A stretch of 64,000 nt of DNA from Haematococcus lacustris (GCA_030144725.1 JASKMD010000008.1:15798782-15862781); one strand, 5' to 3'. Shown: positions 44,405 through 56,804, counted from the first letter of the stretch. The notes: generated from the sequence alone by a model not told the origin. Translations and numbers: made by a program.

Positions 44405-44640
44405 CTACGACCTGCACTATTGCCTGCCCCCGGAGGGCTACAGTCTAGAGTTGGCATGACGGACATGCGCTTATGCAAGCTGATGACAGCTCAAATGGGT
44501 GGGCACACACTACTGTGCCTCAGCAGGCTGCTGCTGCTACTGGGCCTTGGGTGGGCGGTCTCGCACCCGCTTGTAGCCCAGGTCAGGGTACTCCTTGCCC
44601 TCGACTGGTAGAGCTGCTTGCTCTGGCCATCATTTCTTGT
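44405..44640 (-). pseudogene. TnpB/Fanzor-like relic C (C-terminal tail plus 3' flank)
   Basis: Only the end of the protein remains: GKEYPDLGYKRVRDRPPKAQ, a Gln tail and the stop (about 44640-44510), followed by the conserved 3' flank shared with 35487-35592. It starts about 370 bases upstream of the bHLH start codon (flank end at about 270), so it lies in the promoter or 5' UTR region of that gene. Confidence 0.65.
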
Positions 44641-45163
44641 CCTAGCAACTTGAGTATTCCCGGAGAATCATGGAGTGATGAAGCTCTGTCATTCCAGGAA
44701 TGGCCTGGCCTAAACTGGACCATGGGCAGGTGCTAGACCAGAGGCACCCGGTTCGTACTGACAACCCATTCAATCCTTTCATGTGTAGCAAGAGGCAAGA
44801 GGCAAGAGCAAGAGCAAGAGGTGTGACGTAACACAGGCTTCAAGTCCTCGCCTGGAACAGCTTCTGCTATCGTAGCCTAGCCACCCTCCTAGCTCTGCCA
44901 ACCAGAGCGTGTACCTTCCCTTACCGATGAACCCCAGCCGCACAGCATGCGATGCGTTGAGGTGCACTGTCGCTAGGTCCACATCAACCTGGTCACTCTC
45001 TTCCTTTCAGCACTAAGGCAAGTAGGCAAGTCTTGCTTCAAGGGATTTGCAAACGGGCCAACAGGACAACTTCTTGCACACACACTCATGCACATTACTA
45101 TGAATAGTCCAGCGAGGGTTTGCTACGGTCAAGCACAATACACTCTGACATGCAGCGTCCATC

Positions 45164-48100
45164 TCATATTACGCGAGTGTTGTATGACCGACAGTGAGGG
45201 CATGCATGGTATGCAAAGTGGAAACGAGCAAACCCGGTCTTGCTGCAGTCATTGCACAAGACCTGCGTGCAATCAGGAGCGGGCAGAGGCACATGAGGAA
45301 AGCAGCTTTGCATGCACCCAAAGAAGAGACACATGGGGCTTGCATGCACATGGCACACTCACCTGTTGCATGCGCCCACTGTACTCAGGCGGCAGCGTCT
45401 CTGAGGCCAGGAGGGAGTCCAGCATCTGGAAGTAGACTCGCATGTCACCCACAGACCTGCACATACACATGCACACAGTCATACCGACACTACCCATCAG
45501 CATGCCTGACATACTGCTGCCGCCACAGCTCCCATACCCACAAACAACGCCTCCAGGAGCAGCTGCTGTGCAACATCATGATGATGGCCACACAGCTACG
45601 CACATCGTGTGACAACACTGCAGCCACTGACAGCTCGTGCAGTAGAAACACCAGACAACACATAGAAGACACGGTCGGTTATAACTGGTGACCAGCACAT
45701 GGTGCCAGGCCACTGTGCCGCACTGTGTAGGAGTTGGACCCCGTTGCAACTGGTCATACTGTGGGTAGTGACGGCATGCAAGCGAGCTTTATCAGGCACG
45801 GTTGCACCAGCCTCAGTGGTTATGATGCTTTGGCAGGTAGCTGGTGTTGAAAGCATACCTTCAGCCACATGTTGGCATGCAGTGATGCTGAGTGAAGAAT
45901 GCCACGTCAGAATGATGACTAAGACACACCTTGCTCCTAATCTCACCAGCCCGGAACCCCACACCATACCCTTACCAACGCTCTCACATGCATGCACCAC
46001 AGCCATTCATATTCATACTCACCAGCACTGCTCCCAGTCTCTGCTCTTCCCTACCTCTCCAGCTGTGCCCCTGTGGTTTGCTGTACCCTCAGCCTGCCAG
46101 CCTGCCATTGCTACTGGCCATGGCCACCCTGCACCCCACTGACTTGCTGCACAGGGGGCAGGTGTAGTTGTAGCGCGTGTACTCTGCAAAGCAGCTGCTG
46201 TGCAATAGGTGGCCGCAGGGCAGCTCCTGCATCAGGCAACAGCAGAAAGAGGAGGAATGATCGGGGCATGGGGTTGCACATGAAGGTAGGGCACACCCAG
46301 ACCTGTTCCAACCAGCTGCCTGGCATCCCTGCCTGGCAGCCCAGTCATGGGGCCTCTTGCCTGCCCAACTTGGCTGCCTGCCTGGCGTCCTTCCTACCTT
46401 AATGGGGTCGGCGCTGTCAAAGAGGTATTCGCTGCACACTGGGCAGTTTGATTCCATGGCGCGTTCCCGGCACACGTGCTTCTTAAACATGGAGAGGCTC
46501 ATGCAGGAATTGCAGCTCATGCAATGGAAGAAGTCAATGCCAAGGCCCCGACCCCGCCTGCAGGCAGCACAGCACCACTGAGCTGGTCATCATTGAGGCA
46601 TGCTGCACACAACACACGATGTCAGACACAAAGCGCCCCGGGTGAACAGTTCAGCTACTACCAGACTGCTGCCTGCAAGTTGGGGGCCCACAGGGACTCC
46701 CTTCCATTCGCACCATTTGCCTGGTGAGTTGAGTCTACTGTCTTTGCAAACTTGCTGTTGCCCACCAGCTGACTAACAATGCGAGCCAGCTGCCAGCTGC
46801 CAACACACCTGCCTGCCTGCCCGCCTGTGGGCGTGGCTGCCTGGCTGCCTGGCTGCCTGCCTACCTGCGGGCGTGGCTACCTGGCTGCCTGCCTGCCTGC
46901 GGGCGTGGCTGCCTGGCTGCCTGCCTGCCTGCGGGCGTGGCTGCCTGGCTGCCTGCCTGCCTGCGGGCATGGCTGCCTGCCTGCCTGCCTGCGGGCGTGG
47001 CTGACCTGCACACATTGCAGAAGGGGCAATGGTAGATGCTGCGGCCAGGCTCGTCATCCAGCAGGTGGCAAATGTTACAGTAGTACCTGCATCCACCGCA
47101 CCACACAGGTCAAAGGCATTTCAGGCCCAGGCACTGTCGCAGTCAGGTACATGCAGCCAAAACGACAAACCCAGCCCATGGTCAAGACAAGGCGTGATGA
47201 GCTACTGCTTCTCTCTTCATCTCTCTGCTGCAATGTGGCTCTACGTGGACACCAGGCTATGATGGTGAAATGTGATGGACACAGCAGTCATTGCACAGCA
47301 GTGAGCTGAACTGAATACAGTGGTCAACGCCCCCATTCCCACGACCAGAGTCAAGTCAGCTGAGAGCATGGCAGATCTGCCTACCCCGGCTATCGCCCAG
47401 CCCCAGCTGCCCAGTGTCATCACTAGCCCTACCTGGCCAGCTTGGCAGCGCAGGCCCAGCACTCCCCTGCCACAGGCTGCTGCACACCACACTCCATGCA
47501 CACCATCTCCGTCACCGCATACCGATCCATGCGGTGGGTCTCAGCTTCATCATGGCACAGCCTGCACGAGCACACCACACCAACATGGCTGCGGCCTGGG
47601 CGCACCCCAGCAGGCAGACAGCTGCCACCTGCATTGCCAGTTGTCAGCACGGCACCCATGGGTTGGGTACCACAACAGGCACCAGCCCACAACTGCATAT
47701 CTCGCCCTGTATGCATCGTTGTTACTCAGGCCTGCCCTTTATGTCAGGTGAGGCCTACTCAAGACACTGGAAATCTGCTTAGCAGCCACTGGATGTCCCC
47801 CTCTCACCTTGCAGGCCTGCTCATGTGCACTCACGCAGTGTTTGGCTGAGGTGGCTGCCAGCAACTGGGCCCTCCCTTGCTCTAGCTACTGCTGCAAGCC
47901 CTGCACCGGTCAGCAGAGCCAAGCTGCCCTCCCCGCCCCGTTGGCCACCCCACCTGCAGGTCACCACCCTGGAGCAGCAGGGCGCCACCAGCTGCGCCCG
48001 CCGCTTGTAGTGCTTGCAGCCGAGCACCCCGGCTGCTGCATCATGGAATGTTCGCCTCACATGCTGGCGTACCACCGCCGCCACCTGGCCTGTCCCTTGC

Positions 48101-50427
48101 CCGCCCGAGAGATGCAGGCCACTCTGGTCCCCTGCTCCCAGCCCTCCTTGCAGTGAGGCAGGCTGGACGTGGGGCTGGCAGCCCAGGCCTGCATCCAAAG
48201 CACCGCCTGTAGCTGTTGGAGGCTGCAGCAGCAGATGGTGCACACTGGCTGGCCCATCTCCACTTGGACCGGCTGCCCCCTGCAGCTTGCTCCCTGCCCA
48301 CCCCACCGCTGCTGCTGTATATGCGGTGTGCAGCTCCGGCTGCCCTGCCTGCTGCGCCTGCTGCTGCATGCGCCGCTGCTGCGCCACAATGTACTTGGAC
48401 ACCATGATGTTTTGAATCAGGTATGCCTTGCGTCCAGGCTCCAAGGTTGGGTCAGCAGAGACTCGCATCACGGCTGCCTCCAGCTGCTTCTGGTTCATGC
48501 GGAAGATGTCCTCCCAGCCAGGCCGGAAAGTGCTGCTCTCGACAGCCTGGCTGGGTGCATCGCTGGCTGTGTCCACTGCTGCTGCCAGCGCTGCCGCAGC
48601 GGCGGCATCATCAGTGCCACAGACTGTGGTGACTGGCAGGAGGGGAAGGCTGGGCAGCAGATTTGAGGGGTGCTGAGCAAGGGCGGCAGCAGAAGGTGCA
48701 GGGCCAGGTGTAACTTTGGCAGCATCAGGGCAGTTCCGAATAGCTCCTACTGTGCCCCAGGCTGCCCCACTGGCCTCCGGCTGCTGGCTGCTCTGTGGTA
48801 GACCTGCCCAGAATGCTGCTGTGGGAGCTGCGGGGATGGTGGCAGTGGCTGCAGCCTCAGGGGTGTGGGCAGCAGCAGTGGTGGCAGTGCTGGTGCTGGT
48901 GGTGGTGGCAACAGTGGCGGGGGTGTGCGTCACTGCCTCCAACCACTGGTCAAACATGGTGTTCTTGGTGGCCTGGCGCAGGCTGCCCAGCATCTGCTCC
49001 TTTTCCTCCACGCAAAAGGACTCCGCAATCCAGGGCAGCAGCGTCTGCAGCACCTGGGCGCCGGTGCGGCCAATGATCACTCCCACCTGACAGGGAGCAT
49101 GGATGCCAGGCAACAGGTCAGCTGACAGCCAGCTTGACCAGATGAGGCGGGTGGCCGAGCGGGCAGGCAGGCAGGCAGGCAGGCAAGAAGGTTGGCAAGC
49201 TTGGGCCTACACATGTCGTGCTTGCACCTCGCACTGCCTCCAAGCCCGTATTCTACCCTGCACAATTCACATCCCTGCTTCCCCTGCTCTAGGGCAAGGA
49301 CTTTCTCTCAGGCCCTGGCCTCGTCTTCTGTTGGCCCTGAGCCCGGATTCCTAGCCTCCTTCCCACTGCCACACACCAGGTACTGCTGCTCCTCAGTGCT
49401 GAAGTGCTCTGTGAACAGCGGCCACAACTCCGACTCCTCGGCACGGATGTGCGTTTCCAGGGACGCCCGCACCGCTGCACACATGCGCCGGACTGCCAGT
49501 GCGTGGCTGTGCAGCTGTGCCAGGCTGCCGGTGAAGCGGCGCAGCACGTCTATGACCTGGGCGGCAGGAGCGGGGCAACAAGTCTGTGATGAAGGCAGCC
49601 TCTGGACCAAGCATGCCTTTCCAACCAGCAACCTGGTTTGCTTCTGGCCCTCCACCTGCAGTGAGCCATCTGCCCTGATGCCACCCTGCCCCTTCATCTG
49701 CCTTGCTGCCCCCTGCCCAGCCCTGCTGCCACCCTGCCATGTTCATTTGCTCAGTGTGTCTGCCGCCTGCAGTGCCACCTCACACCTTCTCCAGGTCCAG
49801 GAACAGTTGCTCCTCCTGCTGGTGGTCCAGCGTGTAGGCATGGCTCACGTTGCGCAGTGCCTGCTTGCTCTCAAGAGCAGGGAACACGATCTCGTCCTCA
49901 CTCAGGCTGTGAGATCTGAGGTGATGGTCAGGCCACAGCAGGCGAGGGGTGGGCAGCTCAAGGCACAAAGAGGGCAAGGATAGTGAGAAGGTGGCAGGGA
50001 GAAGCAGCAGCAGAAACAGCAGCAGCAGCCGGTGCACAAGGCAGAACAGGCTGCAGCGCATATGCAGGAGCAGCAGGAAGAGCCGGTTGCGGTACGTACA
50101 CAACACAAGCGAAGAGCTAGCGCAGCATGCAGTTGCAGGTGGAGCACAAGGTGTTTCTAAGGTCAGCAGTTCTGCTGCAGTAGTAGGTGCCTGACAGGAG
50201 GTGGGCTGAAGGAGGTGGGCTGAGGAGGTGGGTACCTGTAGATGCCCCACAGGAATTGGAAGCGCCCCTCCAGAGCCTGGACAGCGACCGCGACATGGCG
50301 GGGCAGCAGCAGGGCGCTGGGGGCTGCAGGGCCACCCTGGTTCAAATCTTGTTGCTGTTGCACCTGCACCTGCCCTGTGCCGTGCTCCTGCTGTTGCTGC
50401 TGTGCTTCCACCTGCTGCTGACAGACT

Positions 50428-50462
<35 letters not shown>

Positions 50463-53400
50463 AATTTGCAGCTGTAGCTGGATGGTAGCCTCCACGTGCA
50501 GCGCGTCCGCCTCCAGCTGCCTCAGCTCCTTCCTCAGTGCCTGGTGGAACTGAAAGATGTGGTCAATGGGGTTGAACTTGGTCGCCTGGCGTGGAGCAGC
50601 CGCCGTGCCAGCCGCCGTGCATGTATCAGCACCACTAGCAGCAGAAACTGGCTTAAGCACAGACCCTGGCCCTGACCCTGACCCTGGCCCTGATCCTGGC
50701 ACTGTCCCTGCCGCCCTGCCTGCCAGCTCCCCCAGCCCCTGTGGACCCTGCACACCGCCACCGTCCTCCAAGGCAGGGACGTGTCGGGTGGAGAGTGACT
50801 CCTCCGCTGGACAGCTTGGCGCAGCAGCAGAGGGGCCTGGCCCGCTGGGAGGGCTGCCTGCAGACACTGCACAGCTTGGCTGTCCCACCTGGTAGCCTGC
50901 CTGGCTAGCCCCTAGTTGCTGCATGCTGCCTTGCATTCCTGCCTGATCGCGGCAAGGGTTGTGCTGGGCTGCCCCTGCAGCCGTGGCAGTGAGCAGATGG
51001 CTGCAAGGGCTGGGGCTGGGGGTTGGGGAGGCAGCAAGGCTCGGCTGCAGGAGGGTGTCACAAGAGGAGGTTCTAGGGCTGATGCCGCATGTGGCCAGTG
51101 CAGGGTCAGAGCTGGAAGGGGGCAGGAGGGCACAGCCTGCCTGGCCCAGTGCCGCAGAGGCTGCCAGGCCTGCTGCTGGAGGTGAGGTATCAGTCGCCAG
51201 GGACCCTGACACTGTTGTGCAGGAAGCAGAGGGTGCACTGCCCCTCACCAACGCCTCCTGCGCAACTGCTGGCTCTGCACCTGGCACCTGGCAGTGGCTC
51301 TGGCAGCCATGACCAGCTCTCCTCCCTGCCGCTCCCGGTGCCTGAGCAGGGTCACATGCTGCGGTGTCCCTGGTCTGCTGCACCCCTGGGTGATGAGAGC
51401 AGGGGGGCAAGGAGGTCACCTGCTGCAGCCCGGCTGTCGGCGCTGGGGCAGTGGCGTCACCATGTGTAAGCAAGTGTGCCATAGCGTCGTGCGCAGCATG
51501 TGCTGGAGATGCATGCCCTGGCCCGTCCACATGTTGCTGGCTGCTGGCCGGTGAGCTACCGCGCAGGCAGCGGCGTTTAGCCTGAATCTCACCCTCAGGG
51601 GGACGCTGCACCCTGTCAGCAGGCGCCAGCTGGCAGGCCAGGTGCGAGTCACACACACGCTCCCCCAATGCCACAGTCTCACTCTCTCCCACTGGCTTTG
51701 CACACTGTTGTGCCACCTCTGGCCCTTTTGGCACAGTTGCTTGGGGCCCAGACAGTGGCAGCAGGGGCCAGGCCCCCGCCCCTCCTGCCCTGCATGGCTC
51801 TGCCCCTGCTGCGACGGCAAGCTCCAAGCTGCTGCGGCAGGTGGTGGTGCCCCGGCTGCGATCTGCGACCTGACAGCTCAGCAGTCCTGCTTCCCCACTA
51901 CTGCCCTGGCTCAAGCTGCTGTGCAGGCCCAGCTGCCCAGTGTGAGTGCTGGCCTGCTGTGCACAAAGCACCCCTGACACCTCCGATGGCCCCTGAGACC
52001 AAGGGCCTGAGCAGGCCAGCTGGGGCAGGTGACTGTGGTCAGCACCTACCTGTCCCTGTCCCAGCTGGGGTGGCCAGGCCCCACTGCCCCTGTCAGCTGC
52101 ATCCCCCCCTGCACCCCCACCAAGCTGGCCACTGCTAGTAGCACTGATGCAAGCCAGCTGGCTGGGTGTGCTCCCCAACCCCAGCCCTTCGCCCGCTCCT
52201 GGGCTGCTGCCCCTGCACCAGCCCTCCTGCGTCCCCTGCACCCTGCCTCGCTCAGCCCAGCAGCTGAGCAGCTGCACCAGCGCCTGATCACCCTCCGGGG
52301 CACCCAGCCGGATGTTGTTCATCAGCTCCTCAGCCTCCTCATGGCTCAGCCCGGCTGTCACCCAGGGCATCAGCCGCTCCAACAGGCGCAGCGGCATCGC
52401 GTGCAAGGTGTGCCACAGCATGGCGCGCTGCTGGGAGGCGCACAGGTGGCGGGCCAGCAGCGGGAACAGCTCCACCTCCTCCCGGGCCATGTGCTCAGCC
52501 ACATTGCCGCGCACCTGTGGCAGAGGGAGGGTGGGGCGAAGAGGGGTTCACACAGCGATGCAGTAGGGTGGGGTTGGGACAAATAGAAAGGATTGCTGCA
52601 GTGGCAGAAGGGGGTGAGGCAGGAGGGTGGACGAGATGTGGTGCTGCAGTGGGGTCAGTGTGGGGAGGATTGAGCGAAAGGGAGGTGAATGACATTGTGC
52701 ACAGGGCAGTAAGGGTATGCCCTGACACACTGCACACCATCAGACTCCTGCTAGCTGCTAGCTGTCGCTGGCTCCTCTTGCTGCAGCCCTTGCCTTGTGT
52801 GCTGCCCTGCACTGCCAGCCACCCTGCCATCCGCCCTCATCCCACTGCAGGCGCTCACCTGTTCAGCACTGCTGCTGAGCTGGCCTAGCAGAGCGGCCAC
52901 CTCCTTGCGACCGCGCCGCGCCAGCGCCCGCACATCAGCCAGCAAGCGGCCTAGGTCTTCCAGGGCCGACACCTCGCAGGCGTGCTCACGCTCACAGGCC
53001 ATGCAGGCCGCATGCGCTGCCTCCCACCCAGACTCTGGCACCAGCTGTGCCGGGTGCGCCACCAGCAGGCGCCGCACTGCAGGGTACATGACCTGCCGCA
53101 TGTGGCAGACGAGGACGTCACCAAAACTACAATGCAGCATTGGTGATCTTGCGCACCTGTCGGAGGCTGAGGCAGCTACTGGTCAGAGATACTTTACTGC
53201 CTCCTGACCTCCAGTGGTGCCACCCAGCTGCCCTCAGGGTCCCACCCAGCCCCCTTGTCACATCCCCATCTACCGCTTCTTTTCCCTCCTCCCCATCCAC
53301 CTCCTGCCCTGCCCCACCTCCTCCTCGCTCATGGTGTGGAACATACACAAGCTGCGCAGGAAGCGGTGGCGCTCCACAAGGGCTGCCAGCTGCCCTGCGC

Positions 53401-54953
53401 TCACGTCCTGCCGCTGCTGCAGCTGCCGTGCCTCACGTGCAAACTCTTCTAGGGCGGAGCAGATGGTGCGGTGGATGTGCTGCAGCTCCTGGATGGGTGC
53501 GTGACGCATCACGTCCCCACCAGCCCCCACCAGGCCGTACTGGCTGCCGCCACTGGCCACCGGCTGTGCGCCAGCCTGGTGGTGTTGGTGATGTTGGCTG
53601 ACAAGCAGCTGCTGCTGCACATTGCATGGGGACTTGTTGACACCTGCACAGTCTCCTAGCTCCGGGCCCCCTGGCAGGGTGGCCTGCCCACTGCTGTGCC
53701 TTGCCTCACAGCCACTGCCATCCAGGTATGCTGCCCTGTGGGTGGTGGTGAAAGCTGATAGAGCTATGCCGCTGTCCTGCCGGCCAGAGGAGGCTAGTGA
53801 GGGTGGGGTGGGAGAAGCAGCTGGGCTGGGCAAGGAGTCCAATCCGTCACTGATGGGTTGCAGCCAGGAGGTGAGGAGCTGGAGCAGCAGCTGGTCAGGC
53901 AGCACAGCCTGTATGTGCTGCAACAGCTGCTCCTGCTCCACCTGGCAATCCAGTTCATCACCCAGCACATGGATAGATTGGCAAGGCTGTGGTGTGATTT
54001 GCTTAACTAACGCTCACAATGCTCACACAACAGCATCGTGCACACAGGCCAGCATCGTGCCAGCGGCTGCATGGTCACGTGAAAGTGACTGGAAACATTG
54101 TTATGTTTGCTAGGCAGCTTGCATTAAATGTCAGGTGATGAAGGGAGGGGGTGTGGGGCAGGATTAGGCACCCACCTGAGGCACCCTGGGTTTAAGCCAG
54201 GCTAGAACACGGCCCACTGCTGCCAGTGGGATGCAGTATAGGAATTGCGCCACTAGCCCAGCCTGCTCTGCAAAGCTGAAATGCTTTAGAAGAAGGGGCA
54301 GCAGCTGCTCCTCTTCCTTTGCAAGGTGCTTCTTAAGGGTTGTGTGGATCTCTTCCACCTTGCACATGAGGCCCCTGTGCACCAGGCAATCATTAGAAAG
54401 GCTGGTGTATCCAGGCACGAAGCTGTGGGACTGCCTCGGGCCATGGACCTACCGCACTGTTGCATCTCGCTTGGCGCCTTGTTGATCTACAGCTGTGCTG
54501 ATGAGCTGCGCAAGCTGCTCAAACAACAACTCCTGTGGTAGAAGGGATTGCAATGAGACGGAATCCAAGCGGGATCGTGCCCATAACTTGCGGGATATTT
54601 GCAGCCATTCGCAAACCTCGTCTTGGTGCTCAACACTATAAGCCAGCGTGACATTCTTCACTTTCGCGTCAAGCGCGGGGTACACCACCTGCACCCCGTG
54701 CTGGGCTGTCAAAGAACAATCGATGGCGTGCGACTCCACAATCACCATTTACCTCGTCCTCTACGCTGCTGTGGTACTTGTAAACTTGCTCCAAGAACTT
54801 GTAGCGTTCCCGCAGCTCCAGTAGCTGTGATTCATTAGCAACACCGTCGCCGCTGAGCTGCTGTACCCACTTCACCAACGATGCAAGCTCGGCTTTGATT
54901 GAGTCGTGGAAGTGGCTGTAGAAATAGTTAAGCGGAGGATACTGATGCGTCAT
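45164..54953 (-). CDS. BRUTUS/HRZ-type hemerythrin RING E3 ubiquitin ligase, 15 exons
   Basis: Exons: 54953-54753, 54688-54453, 54374-54176, 53941-53318, 53092-52859, 52514-50236, 49915-49786, 49556-49377, 49086-47954, 47561-47433, 47086-47006, 46557-46398, 46226-46144, 45456-45363, 45262-45164. All are in phase, giving 1,953 residues. Three hemerythrin domains keep His/Glu ligands: Hem1 (1-212: [31 protein letters not shown]), Hem2 (about 350-570: [33 protein letters not shown]), Hem3 (about 1146-1400: [29 protein letters not shown]). Then CHY (GCKHYKR, about 1720), CTCHY, RING (CPVC to CPLC, 1847-1889) and a C-terminal CNDC..CPHC rubredoxin-like pair. The order is that of plant BRUTUS/HRZ, Fe-binding ligases that restrain iron-deficiency responses. 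It is longer than Arabidopsis BTS because of Ser/Pro/Gln linkers, mainly in exon 6. Confidence 0.94.
46800..47003 (+). repeat. Intronic minisatellite (CTGCCTGCCTGCGGGCGTGG)n
   Basis: About seven degenerate ~28-bp units fill most of the intron between exons 11 and 12 of the BRUTUS-like gene, ending only a few bases from the exon 11 donor at 47006. Confidence 0.88.
50410..50465 (-). repeat. Polyglutamine (CAG)n tract in BRUTUS-like exon 6
   Basis: A near-pure CTG run on the plus strand reads as CAG on the gene strand and encodes Gln repeats within the third hemerythrin region, between its first and second ligand helices. It would add a flexible insert; in-frame length variation is likely. Confidence 0.85.
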
Positions 54954-55097
54954 GCTCCCTATAGGGTTGGCTAGTCTGCGGAGCCTACGGAGGCTACAAT
55001 CCGTGCACGTCTCTTATGATGCATTGGTGCGGGCGCACTGCGGCCACGCGCCGGCATGAGGGCGGAGCTTGCCGCGCAGTGCCACTCAAAAAAGGTC

Positions 55098-55104
55098 ATA
55101 TATA
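55098..55104 (-). promoter_or_regulatory. TATA-like element of the BRUTUS-like gene
   Basis: TATATAT on the gene strand lies 145 bases upstream of the start codon and stands out in local GC-rich sequence. No cap site can be read from the sequence. Confidence 0.4.
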
Positions 55105-55154
55105 CTGAGCACGCATGTCATGCACACTCGCAGGGTTGGGGACCCCAACTTCGG

Positions 55155-55477
55155 GTGGCCTGGCTGGAGTTAGGTTTGGACTTGAATAAATGTGATGCAC
55201 ATTGTCGCGAGGTAGGCTACGTCAGGTAGCTCTTGACTCACACTAAAACAGGCCGCCCTAACCACAACGCCAAGCGGGGGCAACTGTCTTACTGTGGCAT
55301 TGCACACATGCTCTGAATGTAAGCTGGTACAAGTGAAGCATGGTGTAGTGCACTCCATTGTGCTACAGGTTCCTAATCTGGACATCGGCCCCTTGTTCCT
55401 TGCCTTTCGCCTTGATAGGCTGGGTGGTTGCCTTGACCTGAGAAGTGAGTTGCAGTTAGGGCGTGTCTGCTAATATT
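55155..55477. repeat. 323-bp direct repeat, copy 1
   Basis: It matches 55954-56276 with about three substitutions (99%). The two copies flank 476 bp, an arrangement like a small terminal-repeat retroelement (TRIM), though TG...CA ends are not evident. The copy ends in CTAATATTAGTTCCGAGCCA, which recurs at 57418-57440. Confidence 0.85.
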
Positions 55478-55953
55478 AGTTCCGAGCCAACTGCTCAGGG
55501 CTGCTGTAGAGCGCGACTGGTTAAACTAACCTCCTGATGTTTTGGGCCTTTAACGTGCTTTAACAAATCTTTAACCATCTTTAACCAGTCCAGCCTAACA
55601 CCCTGACGACCCGGAGTGCAATTGGGGTTTGGCGATGGTAAGCCGACCAGTTGGTCACCCCCGATCTTACTGATCTTTAAGAGTTTTACAGCGACTCTTG
55701 CGCAGAGCGGTGCAGCTTACCAGCGCGAGGCTAGCGGGCTGCTCGGGCTGATGTGCCTTCCGATGCGCATGTTGAGACATGCACCGACCGCAGTAGGCAG
55801 TAGGGGTCGGAGTGTAGCCAATAGCCATCGCGGTTGCTTCGCCTTCCATCACGGCTACGGAGTGCGACCTGGCGGTTGTGTTAAAGATTGGTTAAACTTT
55901 TCCCCTTGGTTAAAAATGGTTAAAGATGGTTTAACATTCCGGGTCACGCTCTA
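55478..55953. repeat. Spacer between the 323-bp repeats, rich in TTTAACC/GGTTAAA
   Basis: The left part (about 55530-55590) has clustered CTTTAACCA motifs; the right part (about 55880-55935) has their complements (GGTTAAAGATGG), forming loose inverted repeats. CCCGGA and TCCGGG flank them. It may be a MITE-like internal segment; no coding capacity was seen. Confidence 0.5.
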
Positions 55954-56276
55954 GTGGCCTGGCTGGAGTTAGGTTTGGACTTGAATAAATGTGATGCACA
56001 ATGTCGCGAGGTAGGCTACCTCAGGTAGCTCTTGACTCACACTAAAACAGGCCGCCCTAACCACAACGCCAAGCGGGGGCAACTGTCTTACTGTGGCATT
56101 GCACACATGCTCTGAATGTAAGCTGGTACAAGTGAAGCATGGTGTAGTGCACTCCATTGTGCTACAGGTTCCTAATCTGGACATCGGCCCCTTGTTCCTT
56201 GCCTTTCGCCTTGATAGGCTGGGTGGTCGCCTTGACCTGAGAAGTGAGTTGCAGTTAGGGCGTGTCTGCTAATATT
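55954..56276. repeat. 323-bp direct repeat, copy 2
   Basis: Second copy of the 55155-55477 sequence. After its end the sequence diverges (CAGGTCCC instead of AGTTCCGA). Confidence 0.85.
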
Positions 56277-56696
56277 CAGGTCCCACAAGGTCAGGTAAAA
56301 TGGCTCGATAAAATGTACCGTCACTTTTTGTCGCGTATACTGAACTCCAAGAGGTCAAACCGCGACGCCCCGCTGCGGCGTGGTGCTCCGCAGCTTGGCC
56401 TGCGAGGGACGGGCTAAAGTCAACATTGCCCCCCTCCGCGGTATCCTGGCACCAGTGACTCCTTGCACCCTGACGGTAGTGCACATGAATCAACAACGCC
56501 GCAACGACGAACGTGGTAGAGCGGTCACTAGTCGGTCGGTCGGCGTGCCGCGATGGGGTGCCGGCATGCAAATCTGCAGTGCTGTTTTTGAGGTCGATTT
56601 GCTGCTTGTTGCTGCTACGCATCCGTCTGGTTTCTGCGCCCTAGCTTTGGGGTATGCTCATAGCTCCTACCCTTGCCTGCTCTGCGTTCCAAAGGC

Positions 56697-56804
56697 ATGA
56701 CGGTGGAGGAGCTGAAGCATCTGAGCCAGAAGTTAGGGGTGGGGTCCGTGGGTAAGAACAGGCGGCAACTACTTGAGCGCATCGCTGAGTATTGCAAGCA
56801 GTAG
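56697..56804 (+). CDS. 35-residue SAP-motif-like small ORF or exon
   Basis: MTVEELKHLSQKLGV followed by GKNRRQLLERIAEYCKQ and TAG. The spacing LTVxELKxxxxxLGxxxxGxKxxLxxRI fits the SAP motif, a helix-turn-helix DNA-binding module in chromatin and DNA-repair proteins. The sequence just before it (TTCCAAAG) could be a splice acceptor, so this may be the last exon of a plus-strand gene or a relic. Upstream frames (56380-56700) are in another phase and unrecognised. Confidence 0.4.
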   Translation: MTVEELKHLSQKLGVGSVGKNRRQLLERIAEYCKQ

